19,639 nt of DNA, taken from assembly GCA_027485405.1 (NCBI GenBank), contig JAIXRB010000110.1, forward strand, positions 1 to 19,639. Reading direction: 5' to 3'. The DNA is from Leptospiraceae bacterium (GTDB taxonomy: Bacteria; Spirochaetota; Leptospiria; Leptospirales; Leptospiraceae). The notes below the pieces were generated by a model, which worked only from the letters and a program-made list of their open reading frames with translations, searched no databases and was not told the DNA's origin. Positions 8,568 to 15,217 of the stretch are shown one piece after another. Numbering within the stretch: the stretch's first letter is position 1; each line of letters starts with the position of its first letter. Both the position numbers and the translations under genes were made by a program.

Positions 8568-10454
8568 GTGGATCTTTATAAAAGGTTATTCCCTTATCTC
8601 CTAAAATACAAATTTCGCCTAGGAGTTGGGATTTTTCTCTCTTTTTTTGTCTCTATTTTCAATGGAGCTTCTCTTACGTCTCTCATTCCTATTTTTGATT
8701 CTTTGGGAGCTGGGGATCAATACAAGTTTGAAATCGCATTAACTAAAAGAGACCAGTTTCTCTTACAAGGATCATCGCAAGGCAAAGATTTCCAGGGTTT
8801 CGAAGCGGTAGAGCTCTTTTTAGCTACTACGAAAAGTCGCATAAACATCCATTTTGCGGATAAAACACCGGATGAGCTTGTGCTCATTTTTTGTAGCATC
8901 ATTCTTCCTATCTATGTCTTAAAGCTTCTTTGTCTTGCGGGAACTGTTTACTTTGTCAACTCAAGTGGACTTCTCGCGATTCGTGACTTGCGATTGGTAT
9001 TGTTCCAAAAAATGCAAAATCTGCCCTTAAACGATTTTCTGCGTGAAAAGACGGGGATATTGATGAGTAGAGTCATCAATGATGTAGATGTCATTGGCAA
9101 AGTAGTCTCCAATGATTTAAAGGACGCAGTTAACGATATTTTTTATATCATTACCCACCTAATCATTCTCTTGCTTTTGAGTTGGAAACTATTCTTTCTT
9201 ATTTTCATAGTCATCCCTTTGATTTTAGGTCCAGTCACTGCTTTTGCTGAAAAGATACGAAAAACGACTAAGTCCCAACAAGAACAGTTATCTTCTTTAA
9301 ATGGAGATCTTCAAGAAGTGATATCTGGCATTCGAGTGATTCGAGCCTTTTCGATGGAAGAGCATGAAGCAAATCGATTTTTTTCGGTTAACAATGAGCT
9401 TTCTGTAAAAACTTTCAAAACGCATTTTTACCATCAGGTGGGTCCTGCATTGATCGAACTTTCAGGGTCTTTAGTCACTATGGTTTTCTTAGGAATTGGA
9501 GCCTTCTTGTTAGAGGATCCTAGTTTTTCTAAAGGAATGTTTCTTGCTTTCTTTTTGACTTTGATATTTCTAATGAGACCTCTCAAGCAAATGGGAATTC
9601 TAATGAATTTGGTCCAAGCTTCTAAGAGTGCCGCCGAACGCGTCTTCGAGTTGATTGATCGAGAGAGCGATATACTAGAAATACCTAGTCCCATTGATCA
9701 AAAAAGTTTGAACGAAGGAATCTTTTTTAAGGATGTTAGCTATCGGTATCCCGGTTCTGATAAAGATGCCCTCCACGGAATCAATCTTTCCATCCCCAAA
9801 GGCCAAAAAATTGCTTTTGTAGGGTCTTCCGGGGCGGGAAAATCCACTTTAATTGACCTTCTTCCTAGGTTTATTGATCCAACCCAAGGTACAATTCTCT
9901 GGGACTCTGTGGATGCGAAGCATATGAGTTTGGACCAGCTGAGAAGACGGATTGGAATTGTGTCTCAAAACATTTTTCTTTTTAACGGATCCATCAGAGA
10001 CAATATTGCCTATGGAAACCTAAATGCAACAGATGAAGAGATTCAAAAAGCGGCTGAAGATGCTTTCGCTTTGGATTTCATTTTAGATTTTGAAGAAGGT
10101 TTTGATACCAAAGTCGGGGAAAGGGGAGTTATGCTCTCAGGCGGACAAAAACAAAGGATCTCTATCGCCAGAACTCTCTTGAGTAATCCCGAAATACTCA
10201 TTTTAGATGAAGCCACTTCGGCACTGGACACGGAATCAGAAAAGTTTATTCAACAAGCTTTTGTTCGTCTATACAAGGATCGAACCGTGATAATCATAGC
10301 CCACAGATTATCAACCGTTAAGATTGCTGATTTCATTTACCTCTTGGAAGATGGATCGGTTTTAGAATCAGGATCTCATACTGAGTTGATCTCAAAAGAA
10401 GATTCAAAGTATAAGAGAATGTATGATCTACAGTTTGAAGAAGTAAAGTCCTAA
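8568..10454 (+). CDS. MsbA-like ABC exporter (fused permease and ATPase)
   Basis: The 628-residue half-transporter would work as a homodimer in the inner membrane. An N-terminal transmembrane domain (about 1-350, six helices predicted by eye) contains a long hydrophilic insert after the first helix (about residues 45-95). The nucleotide-binding domain has Walker A GSSGAGKST at 419-427, signature LSGGQKQR at 523-530, Walker B ILILDEATS with D547/E548, and H-loop His579. The N-terminus MDLYKRLFPYLLKYK resembles MsbA lipid A-core flippases. Leptospira-type genomes usually carry several such exporters, so lipid A as substrate is inference. The start is GTG at 8568, and no close Shine-Dalgarno is visible. 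Any promoter must lie inside the divergent binding-protein gene. The 3' end overlaps the next gene by 4 bases on the opposite strand. Confidence 0.93.
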   Translation: MDLYKRLFPYLLKYKFRLGVGIFLSFFVSIFNGASLTSLIPIFDSLGAGDQYKFEIALTKRDQFLLQGSSQGKDFQGFEAVELFLATTKSRINIHFADKTPDELVLIFCSIILPIYVLKLLCLAGTVYFVNSSGLLAIRDLRLVLFQKMQNLPLNDFLREKTGILMSRVINDVDVIGKVVSNDLKDAVNDIFYIITHLIILLLLSWKLFFLIFIVIPLILGPVTAFAEKIRKTTKSQQEQLSSLNGDLQEVISGIRVIRAFSMEEHEANRFFSVNNELSVKTFKTHFYHQVGPALIELSGSLVTMVFLGIGAFLLEDPSFSKGMFLAFFLTLIFLMRPLKQMGILMNLVQASKSAAERVFELIDRESDILEIPSPIDQKSLNEGIFFKDVSYRYPGSDKDALHGINLSIPKGQKIAFVGSSGAGKSTLIDLLPRFIDPTQGTILWDSVDAKHMSLDQLRRRIGIVSQNIFLFNGSIRDNIAYGNLNATDEEIQKAAEDAFALDFILDFEEGFDTKVGERGVMLSGGQKQRISIARTLLSNPEILILDEATSALDTESEKFIQQAFVRLYKDRTVIIIAHRLSTVKIADFIYLLEDGSVLESGSHTELISKEDSKYKRMYDLQFEEVKS

Positions 10455-10867
10455 GCTAACAGAGAAGTTCCGCATTGGGAGCAAAATCTAGCATTGGGCG
10501 TTGTTACTGAGAATCCGCAGTTTTGGCAGGTGAAGTGAGGAGGACTAGAGATTGGTTTTAAGGTTTGGATACTGGTTTCCACTTGAAACTCGCTCAGGTT
10601 CTTTTCTAATTGCTCAAGGTTTTTTAAAAGAGGTAGGGAGGTTTCCTGGAATTCTGATTCACTGATTTTTTTGGAATGAAAATCAGATCGAAGCTCCTTT
10701 AATGCCTCTAGCTGAGATCGTTGGCTTGAAAGTAGTGCTATTTTTTGTTCCGGCAAATCGGAGCCAAAAGGAGATTCTTCATTTTGAAACTTAAAAAAGA
10801 AGAACAAATACGGAGCGATCAGAATTCCAATGAACAGTAAAATATAAAACCCAAGTAAATAGTCCAT
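10451..10867 (-). CDS. Membrane-anchored coiled-coil protein with C-terminal zinc ribbon
   Basis: The 138-residue protein has one N-terminal membrane segment (about 3-26, very Phe-rich). A charged helical region follows, containing LEALKELRSDFHSKKISESEFQ (the segment up to residue 74). A C-terminal zinc ribbon has C114-x2-C117 and C129-x2-C132. The middle segment resembles the short 'LxELxxDxxxGKISExDY' motif of CcmI-type cytochrome c maturation proteins and similar small membrane proteins. No other ccm gene is near, so this is only a structural likeness. The start is the ATG at 10867. The gene is convergent with the ABC exporter and divergent from the FAD oxidoreductase, with about 93 bases between the two starts. 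No function can be assigned with confidence. Confidence 0.82.
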   Translation of the reverse strand: MDYLLGFYILLFIGILIAPYLFFFFKFQNEESPFGSDLPEQKIALLSSQRSQLEALKELRSDFHSKKISESEFQETSLPLLKNLEQLEKNLSEFQVETSIQTLKPISSPPHFTCQNCGFSVTTPNARFCSQCGTSLLA

Positions 10868-10960
10868 GACCTTTGTCTCTTTCGTCTAGCTGACCATTCT
10901 TTTTCTTTTCCGCAATCCTTTTCTTTCTAGGCAATGGTTTCTACTTTAGTCTAAATCTTG

Positions 10961-12217
10961 ATGATTGCGATCATTGGTTCGGGAATTTCTGGCTTAACGG
11001 TCGCTTGGTCTCTAAACAAACAAGTACCCATTCGATTGTTTGAAAAGCATCCAACCATAGGTATGGCGGCTTTTACTACGATTCTAAACTTGAATGGCAA
11101 TGCCATTCCCTTCGATATTCCTTTTCGAACCATCAAACCAGACTATTATCCTCACTTGTATCAGATTTTTGCGAAAGCGAAAATTGAAACCATCCCTGTA
11201 GATTATTCGTTTCGTATAGAAAGTGAAGGCGAACCTGTGTTTGGATTTAAAAGCTATTCTTTGCTAGGCAAGACCTTTGCCTTTCCTGATCTAGAGTCCT
11301 TGCTTTATCCCAAAGGAAGAGAAATCCTAAAGGACTTGCTTCGATTCTACAGTTCAAGCAAATCCGAATGGGAGAAGTTTCCTAAACCAGCAAGTGTTTT
11401 AGAGTTTTTGGAAGCTAATCAGTATTCATCTGCATTTATCCACGATTTTTTGCTTCCATCTTTTTCACTTGTTAATACATGCAAAACAGAAACGGTAGCA
11501 AATTATCCAGCAGAGTCAATTCTCTCCTATCATACTCCTGGCTTTACCTATACTCCACAAAGAACCGCAAAGTATGGAACATCTGATATTTCTCAAAAGC
11601 TTTCCAAAGATGTTGATGATATTCATTTTGGTGCAGACATTAAGACTATCAAGCGAACAAAAGAGGGTTTGCCTAGAATCGATTTCAAAGATGGGAGCTC
11701 TCAAGTTTTTGAGCATATCGTATTTTCCACTCAGGCTAACCAGGCAAGGGCCTTGTTGGGAGAAGAGTTTGGTGAAGAAATCAAAGCCTTGTCCTATTTT
11801 CAGTATGAGGCGAGCGATGTCTTACTCCATACGGAAGAGAATTTCTTTCCAATTCGAAAAACAGCATTGCTTTTCCGAGTTAAGAAGACGGAAGACAAAC
11901 CAGAAGTGACCCTCGATCTTTCTAGGATTTTACCAAATTTGAAAGGGAGCCAGGTTTTTCAAACTTGGAATCCGCATTCTTTTCCAGAAGATTCTAAAAT
12001 TCTAAAAAGAGTTTCATTTGAAAGACCAGTGGTAAACGAAACCACCAAACAAGGAATCAATTTGCTTTCTGAATTTCACAATGATCCCAATCGAAGGGTC
12101 TGGTTTTGTGGGTCTTATTCTCTACATGGAATTCCACTTTTAGAAGCAGGAGCAAAGTCTGCATTGCAAGTGGCAAGCAAGATCTTAAAAAAGGAAGTAA
12201 AGGATTTGTTGATTTAA
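10961..12217 (+). CDS. COG2907-type NAD(P)/FAD-dependent oxidoreductase
   Basis: The 418-residue protein is a flavin amine-oxidase-like enzyme. The N-terminal dinucleotide-binding motif is MIAIIGSGISGLTVAW (GxGxxG at residues 6-11), with the acidic strand end in LFEKHP. The C-terminal FAD-contact block VWFCGSYSLHGIPLLEAG matches the 'WFCGxYxxxGxxExG' ending of the COG2907 group, often found beside cyclopropane-fatty-acid synthase-like methyltransferases. The usual GGH motif after the first strand is replaced by IGMAAFTT, a divergent feature. I chose the ATG at 10961 over an immediately preceding in-frame TTG. No good Shine-Dalgarno precedes it. It is convergent with a SAM methyltransferase, 7 bases apart. 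A role in lipid or isoprenoid modification is a guess from this context. Confidence 0.85.
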   Translation: MIAIIGSGISGLTVAWSLNKQVPIRLFEKHPTIGMAAFTTILNLNGNAIPFDIPFRTIKPDYYPHLYQIFAKAKIETIPVDYSFRIESEGEPVFGFKSYSLLGKTFAFPDLESLLYPKGREILKDLLRFYSSSKSEWEKFPKPASVLEFLEANQYSSAFIHDFLLPSFSLVNTCKTETVANYPAESILSYHTPGFTYTPQRTAKYGTSDISQKLSKDVDDIHFGADIKTIKRTKEGLPRIDFKDGSSQVFEHIVFSTQANQARALLGEEFGEEIKALSYFQYEASDVLLHTEENFFPIRKTALLFRVKKTEDKPEVTLDLSRILPNLKGSQVFQTWNPHSFPEDSKILKRVSFERPVVNETTKQGINLLSEFHNDPNRRVWFCGSYSLHGIPLLEAGAKSALQVASKILKKEVKDLLI

Positions 12218-12224
12218 AAATCGT

Positions 12225-13019
12225 CTAACCTGGTTTCTCTGCTGAGTAGAACCCATACTGAAGGTTTCCCGATTCATAGGCTTTTAAAATTCCTTCGCTA
12301 AATAGTCTCAAAGTAAAGGACTGAGATTTACAAAACTGAGCAAATCCTGGAAACAAATGCTTAGACCAATCTTCAGACCGAAGCATTCGAAATCCAGATT
12401 GCACTAGGTAATCTTCATTTTTCTGCAAAGTGCCCCAGTTACTGGAGGGAATCAAGGCAATCTGGCTTAAGAATGACCCGAACCAGCCCAAAGAGGTTTC
12501 CGCCACCTTTGGAAAAGCCACATCCGTGATTACAATTCTACCACCTGGTTTGAGAATTCGAAACATCTCTCGTATTGCTTTTGCTTGGTCATGAAAATGA
12601 TAGAAACAGTCTAGAACAAGAATAGCAGAAATCTGATTGGATGGTAAATCCTGGATTCCTTCCCAAGAAGTTTTCTGAACAGTGATTTGGTCCAAACCTA
12701 ATCTCTGAAATTCAGTTTCCGCAAAGTCGCTTTGGGAGCCTTTCAAATTAATATATCTGACCTGGGAAAATCCGATTTCAGATGCCAAGAAAATGGAACT
12801 TCCACCTAAGCCAGCACCTACGTCAACAGCATACTCCTTGTTTTTCAGAGAAGATATATCGACAGTTGCCTGTTTGCAAAATTCAAGCGCCGCATCCGCG
12901 TAATTTGCTGATTCTGAATTCCAAAAACCAAAGTTGGAAAAGGAATAGGGTTGCCTTTGGGGAAAATCCTTTAGAGGCGCTAAACTAAAAGGATAGGGTT
13001 CAAAGAATGACAAGGGCAA
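12225..13019 (-). CDS. Class I SAM-dependent methyltransferase
   Basis: The 264-residue product has the Rossmann methyltransferase motifs in order. Motif I is VDVGAGLGG at 65-73, then INLKGSQ (the 'INLSxxQ' form also seen in cyclopropane synthase and tocopherol methyltransferase relatives). LVLDCFYHF and LKPGGRIVITDVAF complete the core. The segment FSNFGFWNSESANYADAA before motif I resembles the 'N-G-Y-W' lead-in of the same group. No ATG is available upstream of this segment. The frame opens only at TTG codons at 13019 or 13013, and a stop lies just upstream. The TTG at 13019 sits inside the U-tract of the terminator of the upstream gene, and no Shine-Dalgarno is seen, so the true start is uncertain. 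The substrate is unknown. The neighbouring COG2907-type enzyme hints at small-molecule or lipid modification. Confidence 0.85.
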   Translation of the reverse strand: MPLSFFEPYPFSLAPLKDFPQRQPYSFSNFGFWNSESANYADAALEFCKQATVDISSLKNKEYAVDVGAGLGGSSIFLASEIGFSQVRYINLKGSQSDFAETEFQRLGLDQITVQKTSWEGIQDLPSNQISAILVLDCFYHFHDQAKAIREMFRILKPGGRIVITDVAFPKVAETSLGWFGSFLSQIALIPSSNWGTLQKNEDYLVQSGFRMLRSEDWSKHLFPGFAQFCKSQSFTLRLFSEGILKAYESGNLQYGFYSAEKPG

Positions 13020-13041
13020 AAAAAAAGGGGCTTAGAGCCCC
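13018..13041 (-). terminator. Intrinsic terminator of the secreted hydrolase gene
   Basis: On the - strand a perfect 6-base-pair GC-rich stem (GGGGCT / AGCCCC, 3-base loop, at 13027-13041) is followed directly by nine T residues (13018-13026). It lies 28 bases beyond the hydrolase stop codon. The + strand has no T-run after the stem, so it acts in one direction only. The first bases of the methyltransferase start codon are part of the T-run. Confidence 0.88.
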
Positions 13042-13069
13042 AAGTTTAGAAATCAATGAAATGTAAAGA

Positions 13070-13879
13070 CTATCGGAATCCTTCAGTTTTGATTTGTCCG
13101 TGATCCAAGTAAAGACCAGTAGAAGTAACGGAAGGAGCTCTCAAATGGCCAGAGTATTGAACGTAGGTTTGGTTGCTATTGAAAGGCCAGATTCCTTCGC
13201 TCTGAGTTAGAGATTGTTGGCATTTGCTTAGTCCACCAGTTCTGTTGTAACCGCAAGATGAATGGTAAGCCACAGCATAGTCATCTTCTCCTGGAAGGAT
13301 TGCCGAAGCTCCAAACATTCCTTTGTAACCTGGAACATGGAAAATAGTAACTCCTCCTGTTATGTTGTGGTTAAAGGAAGAGCGCGCGGCTGAAGTTTGG
13401 AGAGAAACATCCATCGCGTTTCCACCGAAACCAAATGTTATGCCTTGTAGAGAGTTTGCAAGTTCAGATCCACCAGAAGCCGCGGCAAGGGCTGTGACGC
13501 TAGTGATGTTAAACCCACGAGAAGCGGCAGTGGCTCCCAGGTTTGAAAGCCAGAATTCAATGGCATAGCAACCGGCAGAATGACATACGATTTTGCAGGA
13601 GTTTGTGCCTCGGCAAAAATTTGTGAGACCAGTGGAGATGTTGGTTTGGGCTCTTGCTGATCCAAAAGTGCGTGGATCTGAGGTTCCATCGTAACCAATG
13701 AAAAACTTTGTTCCCGAAACGGAGTTGGTAGAAGTGCCCCAATAGTTGTTCACATCTGTAGTGCCAACACCGTTGTGGTTGCTTCCGGATTTACCGTGAA
13801 TGAAAATGGTGCGGTTTTGAGCACTAAGGGAAGCTCCTAAGCAGAGCGTTAGAGCAAAGGCAAGTGTGGTTCTTAGCAT
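13070..13879 (-). CDS. Secreted alpha/beta hydrolase (lipase/esterase-like)
   Basis: The 269-residue protein has a clear Sec signal peptide (residues 1-20, cleavage after SLSA). The mature protein begins with a strand and oxyanion-type IFIHGKSG (His28-Gly29). The nucleophile elbow is C-H-S101-A-G, a variant of GxSxG with Cys in place of the first Gly. The catalytic His is probably H260 in LDHGQ, and D199/D200 in PGEDDYAV is a candidate acid. Six or more Cys in the mature protein, including the C89/C95 pair, suggest disulfides and an envelope or extracellular location. The start ATG has a good Shine-Dalgarno AGGAG (13889-13893 on the opposite strand) with 9-base spacing. It ends in a strong terminator. 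The substrate is unknown; lipase, esterase or depolymerase activity are all possible. Confidence 0.83.
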   Translation of the reverse strand: MLRTTLAFALTLCLGASLSAQNRTIFIHGKSGSNHNGVGTTDVNNYWGTSTNSVSGTKFFIGYDGTSDPRTFGSARAQTNISTGLTNFCRGTNSCKIVCHSAGCYAIEFWLSNLGATAASRGFNITSVTALAAASGGSELANSLQGITFGFGGNAMDVSLQTSAARSSFNHNITGGVTIFHVPGYKGMFGASAILPGEDDYAVAYHSSCGYNRTGGLSKCQQSLTQSEGIWPFNSNQTYVQYSGHLRAPSVTSTGLYLDHGQIKTEGFR

Positions 13880-13917
13880 ATTTGTTTTCTCCTGGGAAAT
13901 TGTTTCATTTCAGCCTA

Positions 13918-13939
13918 AATTAAGGCAAAATTAAGGCAA
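13918..13939. repeat. Perfect tandem 11-base repeat upstream of the hydrolase gene
   Basis: AATTAAGGCAA occurs twice without a gap (13918-13928 and 13929-13939). Read on the hydrolase strand this is TTGCCTT-AATT repeated, a 7+4 layout with one-helical-turn period. It lies about 40-60 bases upstream of the hydrolase start. That is the geometry of PhoB/OmpR-family response regulator sites. Function is inferred, not shown. Confidence 0.55.
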
Positions 13940-13968
13940 ATCTTTTTTTTACTTTACGATTCCTTTTT

Positions 13969-13986
13969 TTACAAGCAGGTTACAAG
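13969..13986. repeat. Second 11-base-period direct repeat (TTACAAG x2)
   Basis: TTACAAG occurs at 13969-13975 and 13980-13986, separated by 4 bases. This gives the same 7+4 period of 11 as the repeat at 13918-13939. It lies between the divergent hydrolase gene and the gene starting at 14015, so it could serve either. A weak - strand promoter-like pair (TTGACC and TAACCT, 16 bases apart, at 13977-14004) overlaps it. Confidence 0.4.
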
Positions 13987-14014
13987 GCGAAATAGACGGG
14001 TCAAACGAGGGAAA

Positions 14015-15217
14015 ATGGACTTTTTGAAGCAATATGGCAAATGGATCGGGTTGGTAGCAATCGTTTTGGTAGTTGGATTGGCTTTTTTCCAAGGAACCAC
14101 TAAGGATGAATCAAAAAAAGCAGAAGAAGAAAAACAAAAAATGCTGTCGAGCACCCAGGACCCTAGTCGGTCGCAGAATTCAAATTCAACGGGAGGGTCT
14201 TCAGAAGAGGAAGGGATTCCAGAAGATGGAGTTACGCCAGCCTTGGTTCTTGAAAACTACAAAGAGTGGGCACAGTATCCGCCTTATTCGAGACCTATGT
14301 CTCTTTTAAATTACGACCTTGCCTTTCCTTTCTTAGTTGAAAATTCACCGGAGTACCTAACTGATCCGATCTCCAAAGAACCGAATGGTTATGTTTGCTT
14401 GTTCCAGCCCAAGACTTGGGCTGTGATCGGTCCCAAAGATTCGATTTATATCACTTTGGAATGCAGAGACAAAGATCGAAACAGAGCTAAGATTTCCATA
14501 GACAGCCACCAAATGTATAGAGAGTGGGAAGGAAAACGCATTGGAACCGTTAGTGCCGATGTCGGTGACAATGGAACTGACGGAGACCAAACACGTGGAG
14601 ACAATGTCTACACATTCGCCTGGAAACCATCTAAGTCAGATTGGGGTCAAATGTCTCTCGAAGCTGAAATCACCTATGGTCCACAAAACACAAAAACAAA
14701 ATTAAAAACTACTTTCTTCTCTTCACCGAATATTCCTGCTGAGTTTCCAGGTATTTTCACTGAATCTATCCAAGATGGATCTCTGTCTGTCAAAGCTGTT
14801 GTGCAAGTGTATAGAAAAGGAAGATACCACCTAGAAGCAAATTTAAAAGATGAAAAGAATGGTGAATACATCTCCTATGCCACGTTTGATGGGGAACTTA
14901 AGGCAGGAGCCAATGACGTTGAATTTATTTTTTTCGGGAAGATATTGAGGGACAAGGATCTAGATGGCCCCTACCAGGTAACGGCTTTTAGGGGGCATCG
15001 AGTCAATCTTCCAATTGATCCCGACTGGTTTAGCCAAGGAGATGAGGGCTTACGAAAAATCCAAGCCGCAAAAACTACTGAACCGGATAGAGAGTTGGTT
15101 TACCCATTCAAAGAAGAATACAAAACTAAATCGTATAAAGTTGAGTCCTTCTCAAAAGCCGCTTGGGATTCTCAGGAAAAACAAGATCGAATTCGACTTT
15201 TGAGTTCTATTCAATGA
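14015..15217 (+). CDS. Membrane-anchored choice-of-anchor-X-like envelope protein
   Basis: The 400-residue product has an N-terminal signal anchor (about 10-26), then a charged Lys/Glu coil and a Ser/Asn-rich linker to residue 70. The ectodomain is beta-rich. Residues 184-199 carry DNGTDGDQTRGDNVYT, which matches the acidic 'DDGTxGDxxxGDxxYT' loop of choice-of-anchor X proteins. The preceding WAQYPPYSRPMSLLNYD segment is also typical of such proteins. A second sandwich-like region (about 245-345) ends with DGPYQVTAF. The ATG is preceded by GAGG at a normal distance. Its TGA stop overlaps the ATG of the penicillin acylase gene (ATGA), which indicates translational coupling. No catalytic motif is seen. 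A structural or partner role in the periplasm or at the surface is inference. Confidence 0.78.
   Translation: MDFLKQYGKWIGLVAIVLVVGLAFFQGTTKDESKKAEEEKQKMLSSTQDPSRSQNSNSTGGSSEEEGIPEDGVTPALVLENYKEWAQYPPYSRPMSLLNYDLAFPFLVENSPEYLTDPISKEPNGYVCLFQPKTWAVIGPKDSIYITLECRDKDRNRAKISIDSHQMYREWEGKRIGTVSADVGDNGTDGDQTRGDNVYTFAWKPSKSDWGQMSLEAEITYGPQNTKTKLKTTFFSSPNIPAEFPGIFTESIQDGSLSVKAVVQVYRKGRYHLEANLKDEKNGEYISYATFDGELKAGANDVEFIFFGKILRDKDLDGPYQVTAFRGHRVNLPIDPDWFSQGDEGLRKIQAAKTTEPDRELVYPFKEEYKTKSYKVESFSKAAWDSQEKQDRIRLLSSIQ

Noticed and set aside
7132..10454. Binding protein plus ABC transporter as a peptide importer
   Set aside because: The ABC protein is an exporter-type half-transporter with fused domains, not an importer permease/ATPase set, and the genes are divergent.
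13438..13742. Alternative frames inside the secreted hydrolase gene
   Set aside because: The main frame has a signal peptide, Shine-Dalgarno and hydrolase motifs; the others have neither starts nor coherent protein character.
13941..13970. T-rich tracts between the hydrolase and the gene at 14015 as a terminator
   Set aside because: No GC-rich stem precedes the T-runs and the flanking genes diverge from this region, so no transcript would end here.
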